From contig NZ_VTOM01000019.1 of NCBI RefSeq assembly GCF_009765365.1, forward strand, positions 1 to 64,000: DNA of 64,000 nucleotides, given 5' to 3'. This DNA is from Antarcticirhabdus aurantiaca (GTDB lineage: Bacteria; Pseudomonadota; Alphaproteobacteria; Rhizobiales; Rhizobiaceae). The position numbers and the translations under genes are program-made. Positions 1-9,051 of this stretch are shown here, in pieces (position 1 is the first letter of the stretch; every line of letters begins with the position of its first letter). The notes under the pieces were generated by a model. That model ran no database searches. It was not told the origin of the DNA and worked only from the letters and a program-made list of their open reading frames with translations.

Positions 1-1657
1 GTGCGGCGGCCGGGCGCTCGCGCAGGGCGGCGCGCGGGCGGGCCGGCGTCTCGGTCGCGGCGACCTGCCGGGCGCGCGGCGCCTCGGCCTGCGCGATGCC
101 GGCGCCGGACGCGTCGGCGGCGATGCCCTCGCCGTCCTCGCGGCCGATGGCGGCGATGCGCGGCGAGCGGGCCGACCATTCGCGCTGAAGGGCGGCGAGC
201 CCGCCCGCGTCGCCGAGCCGCTGGCGCGCGAGCGCGAGGCCGAAGGCCGCGGGCTCGTCGTCGGCCTTCCAGGCGAGCGCCGTCGCGAACCATTGCGCGG
301 CGGTGGGAAACTGGTTGAGGCTGAAGGCGTACCAGCCGATCTGCTGGGCCGTCGCCGCGTCGCGCGCTTGGGCGGCCGCGTCCACCGCGCGGGCGAGCAC
401 CGCCTGGTCGATCGCCGCGCCGCCCGGCGCGGCCAGAAGGTTGGCGACGGCGGCGAGATAAACGGCGCGCGCGCCGTCCGAGGCCTCGCGCCAGGGCACC
501 ATGGCGCTCTCGGCCTCGGCGAAGCGGGCGAGCTGGATCAGGGCCAGGGCATAGCCCTGCGAAACGGTCGAGGAGTCCTGCGCCGCGCGGGCGCGCTCGA
601 AGCGGGCGAGCGCCTGCGGGTAATCGGCGCGCCGCAGGGCGTACCAGCCGAGGAGCTCGTTGTCCGAGGCGCGCCCCTCGGCGTCGGCGAGACGCGTCAC
701 GGTGTCGAGGTCGGCGGCGGCGACGACCACGGCCGCGTCGTCGGCGGCTTCGGCCAGGCTCGCGCGGGCGAGGTCGGCGCGGATCGAGGCGAACTCGCCG
801 ACGCCGTCGGGGCCTTTGCGCTCGGTGGCTAGAAGCGGATCGAGCTCGGGGCGCGGCAGGCGCTGCGTCGCCATCTGCATGGTGGCGAGCCGCTCGGCGT
901 CGTTGTCGCACTGGGTGAGGACGTAGAGATAGGCGTCGCGCCCGCGGTCCGGGCGGCCCGTCTCGATGAAGGCGCGGGCGACGCGCCAAAGGACATCGAC
1001 CTCCGAGCAGGTGAGGAGGCTGGGCGTCGCGGAAGCGACGCGGATCACCGCCTGCCACTGCTGGAGGTTCGAGGCGTTGACGAGCTGCACCCGCGCTTCG
1101 GCGACGGCGAGACGGTCGAGGAGGTCGGCCGGCGGCTGCCAGCCGGGCTCGCTCGCCTGTCGGGCCGCGATCGCCGCGCGCACCTCGGCGTAGCGGCCTT
1201 GCGAGTAGAGCTCCCAGATCCGGTCGAGCTCGGGATCGCCGGCGTCTTCGATCTCCAGCGGGTTCTCCGGCGGCTGCCAGTCGGGATAAAGCGCCTTGAG
1301 GCGGGCGATCTCGGCTTCGAGGCGACGTGTGTCGCCCTGGCGCGCGAAGTAGCGCAGCGCCGTCTCGTCGACGGCGGGCGGGCGCGCGACGGGCTGGCTT
1401 TCCGGCGCCTCCGCCTGCGGCGCGGCAGGCGTGGCAGGGACGGCCGCGCCGGACCGGGGCGTCGTCGGCGCCGGTGCCGGCGCCTGGGCAAGGGTGGCGG
1501 AGAAGGGTTCGACGTTCGCGGCCACCACCAGCGCCGCCGGCTCGCTCGTGGCGTCCCAATGCGTGGGTGCGGCGGGCGCTGCGGACGCGGATCCCTGAAG
1601 GGCGACCGCAAGTCCGGCCGCCAGTCCGATCATCGTTGTCCTCGTCAGCGCAGACAT
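1..1657 (-). CDS. Secreted TPR-type protein of the cellulose operon (BcsC-like), 3' part outside window
   Basis: Last visible gene of the cellulose operon; it continues past the left edge, so only about 552 N-terminal codons are seen. It starts with a signal peptide (MSALTRTTMIGLAAGLAVAL, then an Ala-rich cleavage region), followed by a Pro/Ala-rich linker to about residue 85. The rest is helical and Ala-rich with TPR-like pairs such as LGWYALRRADYPQALARFER and GWYAFSLNQFPTAAQWFATA. The ATG at 1657 lies 13 bp inside the end of bcsZ, which indicates translational coupling. By position and architecture it should be the periplasmic TPR scaffold that guides cellulose export, as in BcsC. Whether it has the C-terminal outer-membrane barrel of true BcsC cannot be seen. 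Confidence 0.75.
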   Translation of the reverse strand, partial: MSALTRTTMIGLAAGLAVALQGSASAAPAAPTHWDATSEPAALVVAANVEPFSATLAQAPAPAPTTPRSGAAVPATPAAPQAEAPESQPVARPPAVDETALRYFARQGDTRRLEAEIARLKALYPDWQPPENPLEIEDAGDPELDRIWELYSQGRYAEVRAAIAARQASEPGWQPPADLLDRLAVAEARVQLVNASNLQQWQAVIRVASATPSLLTCSEVDVLWRVARAFIETGRPDRGRDAYLYVLTQCDNDAERLATMQMATQRLPRPELDPLLATERKGPDGVGEFASIRADLARASLAEAADDAAVVVAAADLDTVTRLADAEGRASDNELLGWYALRRADYPQALARFERARAAQDSSTVSQGYALALIQLARFAEAESAMVPWREASDGARAVYLAAVANLLAAPGGAAIDQAVLARAVDAAAQARDAATAQQIGWYAFSLNQFPTAAQWFATALAWKADDEPAAFGLALARQRLGDAGGLAALQREWSARSPRIAAIGREDGEGIAADASGAGIAQAEAPRARQVAATETPARPRAALRERPAAA

Positions 1658-2712
1658 CTCGGATGCTCTTCCTTGAGATGGGCGAGCGTCAACAGATGCA
1701 GGGTGGATGGATAATAAAGTGTTGAGGCGTAGCGCTTGAGATCGTCCGGAAGCGGTGTGCCGCTTTCAGCGCAGGCGACCGCCGCGGGAAGGATGCGGTA
1801 GCCGGGATCGGTCAGCCGCTCCTTTGTCGCCCCGGATGCCAGGTCGACGAGCCGCACCGCGCCGGTGTCCGGATCGGTCATCGCCGCCGCGAGCGCGGCG
1901 AGCCGCGCCCGCTCCGCCTCGTCGCCGGGGGCCGCGCGCAGGAGATAGAGCGGCACGCGCAGGGCGTTGTAGCCGAACTCGGCCGGGAAGCCCTCCGCGG
2001 GCCGCGGACGGCGCGCGACGGAGAGCCATTCCGGCGGAAGGCTCCCCTCGGCGAGCACGCTTGCCAGGAGCGCCCGCCCGCCCGCCTCGGCGCCCGCCCA
2101 GTCGTGGCCGGGCGCGAGTTCGGCCAGGACCGGAAAGGCCTCGAAGACCCAGTAGGACAGGTTCACCACCGGCCCGTCCGGCCGATCGCCGCGGTCGTAG
2201 CCCGCCGCCGCCGGGCGCAAGAGCGTGCGCCCTTCCTGGGTGAAGAGGAGGTGCGAGCCGATCGCCTCGGCCATCGCCGCGCCGGCCTGCGTCAGGTCCG
2301 GCCGGTCCCAGGCCTTGCCGGCCCGGCCCAGCGCGTAGGCGATCAGGATGTCGCCGTCGGCGGCGTCGTTCATGTCCGTGACGCGCGGCTCCTCGCTCGG
2401 CGACCAGCGCCAGGCGGCGAGCCCGTCGTCGCGCAGGAGAAGCTCGGTCCGGGTGAAGCTCCAGATCCGCTCGAAGGTTTCCCGGTCCTCGGCCAGAACC
2501 GCGAGAAGCAGGCCGTAGCTCTGGCCCTCGCTGTGGCTGATCCCGTTGTTGCCGGTATCGACGACGCGGCCGGACGCGTCGAGGAAGCTCGCGCGCCAGG
2601 CGTCCCACGCCTCCGGCTCGACGAAGGGGGCCGCCGCGGCCGGGGCCGCCGCCAGGAACGCGGCGAGGCCGAGGGTCGTCAGGAGCCGCTTCGCCGCCGC
2701 TGCCGCCCTCAT
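1645..2712 (-). CDS. bcsZ: Periplasmic endoglucanase BcsZ (GH8)
   Basis: A 355-residue GH8 endo-1,4-beta-glucanase that trims nascent cellulose in the periplasm. Residues 1–28 form a signal peptide ending in AAAPAAAA. The GH8 signature NNGISHSEGQSYGLLLA (about residues 55–71) contains the presumed acid Glu62, and MNDAADGDILIAYAL (about 114–128) is the second conserved GH8 block. The ATG at 2712 overlaps the bcsB stop by 4 bp (ATGA), which sets the start. Length is close to that of E. coli BcsZ (about 370 residues). Function is assigned from family knowledge; the overlaps show it belongs to the bcs operon. Confidence 0.92.
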   Translation of the reverse strand: MRAAAAAKRLLTTLGLAAFLAAAPAAAAPFVEPEAWDAWRASFLDASGRVVDTGNNGISHSEGQSYGLLLAVLAEDRETFERIWSFTRTELLLRDDGLAAWRWSPSEEPRVTDMNDAADGDILIAYALGRAGKAWDRPDLTQAGAAMAEAIGSHLLFTQEGRTLLRPAAAGYDRGDRPDGPVVNLSYWVFEAFPVLAELAPGHDWAGAEAGGRALLASVLAEGSLPPEWLSVARRPRPAEGFPAEFGYNALRVPLYLLRAAPGDEAERARLAALAAAMTDPDTGAVRLVDLASGATKERLTDPGYRILPAAVACAESGTPLPDDLKRYASTLYYPSTLHLLTLAHLKEEHPRCLR

Positions 2713-5189
2713 CGACGCCGCCCCAGGAACTGGACGAAGGCCGTCGTGGCGAGCCCGAGCAGCAGCGCGACGACAACCAGCAGCGTGGCGTAGGACAGGA
2801 CGTTCTCCGACAGCCAGTTGGCGAGGATCAGGCGCATGTTGGCGAGGGACAAGGGCTGCGTCGGCAGGAACTCCGCCGCGCCGACGGGCACGGAGGCGAC
2901 CGCGCCCGTGGCATCGAGCGTCGTCACGCGGCCCGACAGGCGCGTCCACGCCTCCTCGCGCACGAGCGCGGCGGTGCCCGCGTCCAGTGCCTCCTCGGTC
3001 GGGGCCGAGACCACCGTCCAAACGCTGCCCGGCGCCGGTCCCGGGCCCTGGCCGACGAGAAGCGTCGCCTCGGCGCCGGGCACGAAGGGCGGGTCGCGGC
3101 CCGGCACGAGGCGCAGGCCCTCCTCTTCGACGCCGAAGGTCACGCGCATCCAGTCGCCGAGGCGCTCCAGCGCCGAGCGCCAGCCCTCCTCGGCGCCGAA
3201 CTGCTCGCGCCAGCGCTCCAGGGTGAGGCTGGTGGTCTGCTCGGCCGCCGGCGCGCCGCCGCCCCAGAGCGCGGTGCCGGCCGGGTCCACGTTGATCTGG
3301 GCGAAGACGCCGGCGGGAATCTGGCGCGGCGTGCCGACGAAGAGGGCGTTGCCCGCGGCGGCGGTGGCGAGCGAGCCGCTGGTGTCGACGGGAACGGCGC
3401 GGCCGGCGGCGAAGGACAGGCGCGCCAGGATCTCGGCCGCGTTGGCGAGGGCCGCGGCGTCGTCCCCGGCGATCACCGAGACCGGGCCGCCGAAGGCGTA
3501 GGGAAAGCCGGTGCCCTGCATGGCGGCGAGGTTCGGCACGCGGGCGATGCGCGCGAAGGTCGGGATTTCGAGGCGCGAGCTGTCGAACAGGGCGAAGCGG
3601 CCGGTGGTCCCGCTCGTCGCGCCGGGCAGGCAGACTTCGTCGGCGCGGGTGAGGAGGCCCGCCTCGATGCCGATCGCGTTCGCGCCGGGGCGCAGGTGGC
3701 GCATCGTCACCTTGAGCGGGAAGGCCTCGAGGACGCCGCCGCCCCCGACGCCGCCGATCGGCAGGGTCGTGGCGATGTTGCCGTTGACCGTGACGGTGAT
3801 CTGGCTGCCCGGCAGGATCTCGCCGCTATAGGCCACGTCGAGCCGCAGAACGGCTTCGCCGTAGGCTTCGGCGAAGAAGTCGGCGGGCACGGCCAGCGAG
3901 AACTGGGTCTGGAAGCGCCGGCCGGCGAACTCCTGCGACGGAACGCCGAGTTCGGCGAGGGTGACAACGCCGCCCTCGCGGATCATCGGGGCGTCGGGCG
4001 CGCGCAGCGCCGGGCTGGACACGCTCTGGCGCGGCTGCAGGTCGGGCCGGTCGCTGAAGGCGACGATCCGCTCGGCTCCGGCCAGAACCTCGTCCCAGTT
4101 CGAACCGGAAACGACGAGCAGAGCGCCGCCGCCGGGCCGGGACACGAAGCTCGGCGATGCGCCCGGAGGAGCCGGGCCGGCCAGGGCGCCGAGCACCGGG
4201 GCCAGGGCCTCGGTCGGGCCGGCGACGACGTCGAGGTGGCCGGGCGCGGGCTCGGGAAGGGCGCCCTGCAGGATCTCCACCGACAGGTTCGGCATGCCGA
4301 GGATCAGCGCCAGCCCTTCCGCGAGGCGCAGCACCGGGCCCGAGGCATCCGACAGGTCGCCCTCCGGCACGAGGATGCGCAGGCTCGTGCGCCCGTTCGC
4401 GTCGACGCCCGTCGCCCGGATGTCCTCCAGCCGGCGCGCGGCGAAGCGCTCCGGCGCGCCGTCGAATTCCAGGAACGTGCGGGCCCCGTCGATCTCGGTC
4501 CAGAGGTCGAAGGTCGAGGCGATGGTGCAGTCCGTGCGGTGGCGCAGGCTGCTCTCCACCGTCACCGTGTTGAAGCCCGGCCGCAGCAGCCCGGCGGGAA
4601 CCGGGACCGACAGGTCGCGGACCGCATCGGAGGAGGCGACGGCCTCCTCGATCAGCGGCGTGTCGTTGACGAAGATGCTGAGGCGCGAGGATTCGGGCGC
4701 GGCGAGGATCGTGTTCTGGTAGCCGAGCCTCAGCGTCGCGGCGGCTTCTGCCTCCTCGCGCGTCAGGTAGACCGACCAGCGGCGGCGGTCGATCTCGCCC
4801 GACAGGGACAGGGTGGAGGTCGCCAGGAGATGCCGCCGCCACGGGCCGGTGGCCTCGGCTTCGGCCACGGTCACCGCATCGGCCGGCGCGGCGTCGGGAG
4901 TGGGGGCAGGGGGCTGCTCCGCGGGCGGCGCGGCCGGCACGGCCGGCATGGGGGCGGGCTCGGTGCTTGGCCGCGACGGTGCGGGCGGCGTTACCGGTGC
5001 CGGCGCGACCGGGGGAGGAGCCGCCGGCGGGGTCGTGGTGGCCGGCGCCTGCCGCTCGGGCGCGGTGGCGGCGGGGCGCTCGGGGCTCATGTCGAAGGGG
5101 GCGCTCTGCGCCGGCTGGGCGGCGGCGGGCGCGGCCCAGCCGAGCGCGAGAAGCAGCGGCAGGAGGGAGAACCGAAGGCGCGCGCGCAT
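2709..5189 (-). CDS. bcsB: Cellulose synthase regulatory/periplasmic subunit BcsB
   Basis: An 826-residue periplasmic subunit that partners the catalytic BcsA and guides the emerging glucan. It has a signal peptide (MRARLRFSLLPLLLALGWAA), a long Pro/Ala-rich linker (about residues 35–110), the carbohydrate-binding/flavodoxin-like repeats of BcsB, and one C-terminal membrane helix (YATLLVVVALLLGLATTAFV) that anchors it to BcsA. The ATG at 5189 shares one base with the bcsA stop (TGATG) and is preceded by GGGAGG, fixing the start. The Pro-rich linker is longer than I expect for enterobacterial BcsB. Confidence 0.93.
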   Translation of the reverse strand: MRARLRFSLLPLLLALGWAAPAAAQPAQSAPFDMSPERPAATAPERQAPATTTPPAAPPPVAPAPVTPPAPSRPSTEPAPMPAVPAAPPAEQPPAPTPDAAPADAVTVAEAEATGPWRRHLLATSTLSLSGEIDRRRWSVYLTREEAEAAATLRLGYQNTILAAPESSRLSIFVNDTPLIEEAVASSDAVRDLSVPVPAGLLRPGFNTVTVESSLRHRTDCTIASTFDLWTEIDGARTFLEFDGAPERFAARRLEDIRATGVDANGRTSLRILVPEGDLSDASGPVLRLAEGLALILGMPNLSVEILQGALPEPAPGHLDVVAGPTEALAPVLGALAGPAPPGASPSFVSRPGGGALLVVSGSNWDEVLAGAERIVAFSDRPDLQPRQSVSSPALRAPDAPMIREGGVVTLAELGVPSQEFAGRRFQTQFSLAVPADFFAEAYGEAVLRLDVAYSGEILPGSQITVTVNGNIATTLPIGGVGGGGVLEAFPLKVTMRHLRPGANAIGIEAGLLTRADEVCLPGATSGTTGRFALFDSSRLEIPTFARIARVPNLAAMQGTGFPYAFGGPVSVIAGDDAAALANAAEILARLSFAAGRAVPVDTSGSLATAAAGNALFVGTPRQIPAGVFAQINVDPAGTALWGGGAPAAEQTTSLTLERWREQFGAEEGWRSALERLGDWMRVTFGVEEEGLRLVPGRDPPFVPGAEATLLVGQGPGPAPGSVWTVVSAPTEEALDAGTAALVREEAWTRLSGRVTTLDATGAVASVPVGAAEFLPTQPLSLANMRLILANWLSENVLSYATLLVVVALLLGLATTAFVQFLGRRR

Positions 5190-7390
5190 CAGCGGCCTCC
5201 CGCCGGTGCCTGTGCCGGCGCCGAAGCGGGTGCCGGACGCCCGCTTCGGCCCTTGGTCAGATAGGCCAGCCCGCGGAAGGTCTGGTAGATGCAGATCGCG
5301 AAGAACCAGGCCGAGCCGCGCAGCAGGCCGGGATTGCGGCGCCGGCTCTTCTGGATCGCGTCCCATTGGCCGGAATTGGCGAAGATGAGGTCGGCGATCA
5401 CCCGGTGGTGGCGGGCCGTCTCGGTGACGTAGGCGCAGCCGAGGACGACGTCGGCCGTGCCGCGCTCGATGCGCCGGATGCGCAGCGGGATCGTGTCCTC
5501 CTCCTGGTTGCGGAAGGTCCGCAGGCGCAGGAGCGCCGGCCCGTCGCGCTCGGTTTCGAAGGGCAGCGCGCCGGCGACGCGGATGCGCGCGCCCGACACC
5601 GACACGTCCTCGATCGTGCCGGTGAGCACCGTGTCGCCGATCACCACGTCGCAGCGGCGGCGCACGGACACGCGCCGGCTGGCGCTCGGCGTTCCCCGCT
5701 CCGAGACGACGCCCAGCGCGCAGCCGGCGATCAGGAGGTTGAGGACGTTCCAGGCGCCGACCACGAGGGTCAGGTCGGCCCGGTAGGGCTCGTAGATCAC
5801 CCGCCAGACGGTCGCCCCGACGCCGGCGAGCAGCACGGCGAAGATCAGGTAGAAGGGCAGGCCGATCTCGGAGATGCGGCTGATCACGATCGACTCGTCC
5901 TTGGCCGTCACGTTGAAGGTCGGCTTCTTCGGATGAAGGATCGTCGACACCACCGCCGGCAGGAGGTGGACGCTCTGGACGTATTCGTAAAGCTCGGAGA
6001 TCCAGGGCCAGCGATAGGCGCCGTACATGTAGTTCTGCATCATGAGGTTCACGGCCATGTAGGTGAGCGTGTAGGCCACGAACTCGCCGCTCGACGCCGT
6101 GAAGATCTGCAGGCCGAAGAACAGGTAGAAGAGCGGCGCGATCAGGAACATCAGCCGCGGGAAGGGAAACAGCCAGAACAGCGTGGAGGACATGTAGCAG
6201 AGGCGCTGGGGCAGGGAGAGGCCGCGCTTGAGGAGCGGCACGCGCAGGAACAGGATCTGCATCATGCCCTGCGCCCAGCGCGAGCGCTGGCCGATGAAGC
6301 TCGCGAAGGTCGCGGGCTGGAGGCCGGCGATCAGCGGCTTGTCGACGTAGAGGCTGTTCCAGCCGCGCGAATGCAGCTCGATGGCGGTCTCGCAGTCCTC
6401 GGTGATCGAGATGCCGGAAAAGCCGCTCGTCTCGTTCAGCGCTTCGCGGCGCAGGAGCGCGGCCGAGCCGCAGAAGAAGGACGCGTTCCACTTGTCGAGG
6501 CCGCGCTGGATGATGCCGTAGAACATCTCGTTCTCGGACGGCATCGTCTCGAAGGTGCGCAGGTTGCGCTCCAGCGGGTCGGGATTGAGGAAGAAGTGCG
6601 GCGTCTGCACCAGGAACAGGCGCGGATCGTCCTCGAAATAGCCGACCGTTTCGGCCAGGAAGTCGTGGGCGGGGGCGTGGTCGGCGTCGAAGACGGCGAT
6701 GAGCTCGCCCGTCGAGTGCAGCATGCCGTTGTTGAGGTTGCCGGCCTTGGCGTGCTCGTTGCGCGCGCGCGTCAGGTAGCGCGCCCCCATGTCCTCGCAG
6801 AGCCGCTTCAGCTCGGCGTGCCGCGCTTCCGCGACCATCGCGGCGGCCGCGTCCTCCGAGGTCCGCTTCTGGTCGGTGCTGCCGTCGTCGAGCAGCCAGA
6901 CGGTGAAGCGGTCGGCCGGATAGTTCATCGCCAGCGCCGAGGCGATGGTGTTGGCGAGGAGCTTCGGGGGCTCGTTATAGGACGGGATGAAGACGTCGAC
7001 GGTGGGCGGGCGAAGGTCGGCCGGCAGGCCGCGGCTCGGGCGCGGGGGAACGGGCGCCGCCACCACGAAGAGGCTGAGCGCCAGCATGAAGACGCTGTAC
7101 ATCTCGGCGAGGTAGAGGAGGAAGCCGGGGATGAAGTTCTCGAGCTGGTTGACCGGCGGCAGCGTCGAGGTGGTGCGCCAGTAGACGTAGCGCAGGACGA
7201 TCGAGGTGCCGAGCGCCAGCGCCACGAGTCGCCACACGCCGCCGAGGTCGAACACCTTCAAGACGACCATGACGCCGAGCACGAACAGGACGGCGAAGAG
7301 CTGCGCCTGCAGGCTGACCGGTAGGGTGATCACCGCGATCGCCACGATCGACGCGACGATCCAGAGAACCGTCAGACCAAGTCTCAGCAT
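5189..7390 (-). CDS. bcsA: Cellulose synthase catalytic subunit BcsA (GT2 with PilZ domain)
   Basis: A processive inner-membrane beta-1,4-glucan synthase using UDP-glucose. With the ATG at 7390 it is 733 residues. N-terminal membrane helices (about 4–65 and 95–113) precede the GT2 domain, where the expected motifs are visible: DDG (168–170), FDADH (DxD at 235–237), TED (330–332, catalytic base) and QRSRW (368–372). Further helices follow to about residue 560. A C-terminal PilZ domain carries the c-di-GMP motifs RVSVR (573–577) and DVSVSG (595–600), so activity should need c-di-GMP. An in-frame start at 7450 exists, but rhizobial homologues begin near MLRLGL. Confidence 0.95.
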   Translation of the reverse strand: MLRLGLTVLWIVASIVAIAVITLPVSLQAQLFAVLFVLGVMVVLKVFDLGGVWRLVALALGTSIVLRYVYWRTTSTLPPVNQLENFIPGFLLYLAEMYSVFMLALSLFVVAAPVPPRPSRGLPADLRPPTVDVFIPSYNEPPKLLANTIASALAMNYPADRFTVWLLDDGSTDQKRTSEDAAAAMVAEARHAELKRLCEDMGARYLTRARNEHAKAGNLNNGMLHSTGELIAVFDADHAPAHDFLAETVGYFEDDPRLFLVQTPHFFLNPDPLERNLRTFETMPSENEMFYGIIQRGLDKWNASFFCGSAALLRREALNETSGFSGISITEDCETAIELHSRGWNSLYVDKPLIAGLQPATFASFIGQRSRWAQGMMQILFLRVPLLKRGLSLPQRLCYMSSTLFWLFPFPRLMFLIAPLFYLFFGLQIFTASSGEFVAYTLTYMAVNLMMQNYMYGAYRWPWISELYEYVQSVHLLPAVVSTILHPKKPTFNVTAKDESIVISRISEIGLPFYLIFAVLLAGVGATVWRVIYEPYRADLTLVVGAWNVLNLLIAGCALGVVSERGTPSASRRVSVRRRCDVVIGDTVLTGTIEDVSVSGARIRVAGALPFETERDGPALLRLRTFRNQEEDTIPLRIRRIERGTADVVLGCAYVTETARHHRVIADLIFANSGQWDAIQKSRRRNPGLLRGSAWFFAICIYQTFRGLAYLTKGRSGRPAPASAPAQAPAGGR

Positions 7391-7535
7391 GTCGTCCGTT
7401 CCCGCTTTCCCACTCCGCTCCTTCGACGCGATCCTCCCTTCCCGCGGCAAGTTAGTGGCATTCAGGCGGGATCATAGCCGGACGGGTCGGCGAGGTGACG
7501 TTAAGCTTGCCGGATGGTTTACGCCTGCTTGCGGA

Positions 7536-8684
7536 TCAGCAGCCGGCCGCGGTTCTCAAGGCGCCGTTCGCGCAGATGGCGGGTGGCACCACCACGGGCT
7601 GCGCCAGGGGGGCGGTCGCTTGCGGCGCGGGTGCCGAGACGGCCGGCACTGGTGCGGCCGGGCCCGGCACGGAAGGCGGCGGTGGAACCGGAACGGAGGA
7701 CGCGGGCGAAGCGGCTGCGGCCGGCGCGGCGAGCGGCGCGGACGTGGTCGGGGCGGACGCGGCGGTGCCCGGCGGTGGTGGAACCGGCAGCCCGATCGGC
7801 GCCGGCAGGGGCGGCTGCGCGGGCGCGGCGACCGGAGCGGGTCTCGGTGCCGCGCGGCGCGCCAGACGGCGCGGCGCGGGAGCGGCGGCGGCAGGGGCCG
7901 CGGCGGGTGCCGGCTCCGCGAGAACGGTCGCGGCCGCGCCGGCGACGGGATAGATCGGCGCCGCGCTCGCGCCCAGGGTGGGCGGCGGCGGGGGCGGCGC
8001 GTCGTAGGGAACCCAGGAGAAGTGGTCGATGAAGGAATTCACGCCGAGCCCGTACATGGTCGCGAGGAGCTGAGCCTCGCTCACACCCGCATCGCAGCGG
8101 CGAAGACGCATGTTGATGATGGCCCGCGGGCGCAGGAGAAGCGTGGTGTCGACCGAGCCGGTCATCCGCTGCCAGGCGTAGAGGCAGGTCGTTCCGCCCG
8201 TGCGGCCGACGGCGTAGCCGAAGGGGCCGTAGCGGTTCTGGACGTAGTAGGGCGAGCGCTGCATGGCGATGCCGGGGAACTCGGCGCGCAGCTCGCGGGC
8301 GATGTCGGTCGTGGCGAGCGGGCGCTCGGAAAGGGCGCTCCGCCCCGACGTCGCCGTATCCACGGGGCCGATGAACTGGACCTTCAGGACGTTCTGCGCG
8401 GCGACCGCGCCCCCGCCCGCCAGGACGATGTCCTGCTCGACGCCGTTGCTGTAGGTGCGCTCCAGGACGCCGACAATGGCCGGGCCGCCGGCCGAGGGCA
8501 TCACGAAGGCCTGGCGCGGGGACACTTCGCGCACGGCCGAGAACCGGTCGATCGCGCCGCGGCCCGCGCAGCCGGCCAGAAGAGCGAGAAGAACGAGCGA
8601 ACCGACCTGCGCGGCGCGACGGCGCGAGCGCGTCGCGCGCGAGCGGGTGCCCGAGGCCTCGTCCTGTCGTGACCGCGTCGCCAT
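7536..8684 (-). CDS. bcsN: Cellulose biosynthesis lipoprotein BcsN
   Basis: A 382-residue protein, first gene of the cellulose operon. The N-terminus is a lipoprotein signal with lipobox LLAGC, so Cys39 would be the lipidated residue after cleavage. The middle (about residues 50–200) resembles the BcsN family found in Hyphomicrobiales cellulose operons. The C-terminal half is a long Pro/Ala-rich low-complexity stretch ending in a short Cys-containing tail. The ATG at 8684 is chosen because GAGAGG lies just upstream and the lipoprotein signal then starts normally. The biochemical role of BcsN is poorly known; the assignment rests on domain resemblance and position before bcsA. Confidence 0.8.
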   Translation of the reverse strand: MATRSRQDEASGTRSRATRSRRRAAQVGSLVLLALLAGCAGRGAIDRFSAVREVSPRQAFVMPSAGGPAIVGVLERTYSNGVEQDIVLAGGGAVAAQNVLKVQFIGPVDTATSGRSALSERPLATTDIARELRAEFPGIAMQRSPYYVQNRYGPFGYAVGRTGGTTCLYAWQRMTGSVDTTLLLRPRAIINMRLRRCDAGVSEAQLLATMYGLGVNSFIDHFSWVPYDAPPPPPPTLGASAAPIYPVAGAAATVLAEPAPAAAPAAAAPAPRRLARRAAPRPAPVAAPAQPPLPAPIGLPVPPPPGTAASAPTTSAPLAAPAAAASPASSVPVPPPPSVPGPAAPVPAVSAPAPQATAPLAQPVVVPPAICANGALRTAAGC

Positions 8685-9051
8685 CGCCGGGCACCTCTCG
8701 ATCGCGAGACCCGCGGCCAGCACCGCCGAAGAGGTGGGGCGAGGGTTCGCCTGCATGGAACTCGTGTCTTGCCCCGATCTTCCTTGCGCGAACCTTCCCC
8801 GGCCGTACCGCACCCGACCCTTCCGATCCCGGGTCTCCCTTCAAGGTTGATCCGCAGATCAAATAGCTGAAGTATAGATTGCGATCGATGGTGCCTGTCA
8901 ATTGATCTCCAGGCCTACTGTGAAGAGAATGCCTTTTGCGCGTTCTTATGTACCTCTTAATGTCGGAGTCATTTTCTTCTGTTAGGCCCCGAATCGAAAT
9001 TTTCTAGTCGCTCGGCATGCGTGGGGCCGGGTGAAATACAGGGACGACGGC
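8685..9051. other. Divergent intergenic region, bcsN / chemoreceptor
   Basis: About 370 bp separate two divergent genes. The half nearest the chemoreceptor (8,860–9,010) is clearly AT-richer than the surroundings and probably holds promoters for both sides. It contains the TTGATC inverted repeat annotated separately. I see no convincing ORF or structured RNA here. Confidence 0.6.
8847..8862. promoter_or_regulatory. Inverted repeat TTGATC-N4-GATCAA
   Basis: The sequence reads TTGATCCGCAGATCAA, a perfect 6-bp inverted repeat around four bases, about 160 bp upstream of the bcsN start. A further half site TTGATC sits at 8902–8907. The form fits a dimeric regulator binding site in the control region of the cellulose operon or the divergent chemoreceptor. 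No regulator can be named. Confidence 0.35.

Noticed and set aside
3696-5264. 522-codon plus-strand frame inside bcsB
   Set aside because: Gly/Arg-rich translation antisense to bcsB, no family resemblance, no ribosome site.
2709-6491. Very long minus-strand frame through bcsA and bcsB
   Set aside because: Only the part from 5189 down is BcsB. The upstream half is Arg/Pro-rich out-of-frame reading of bcsA, common in high-GC DNA.
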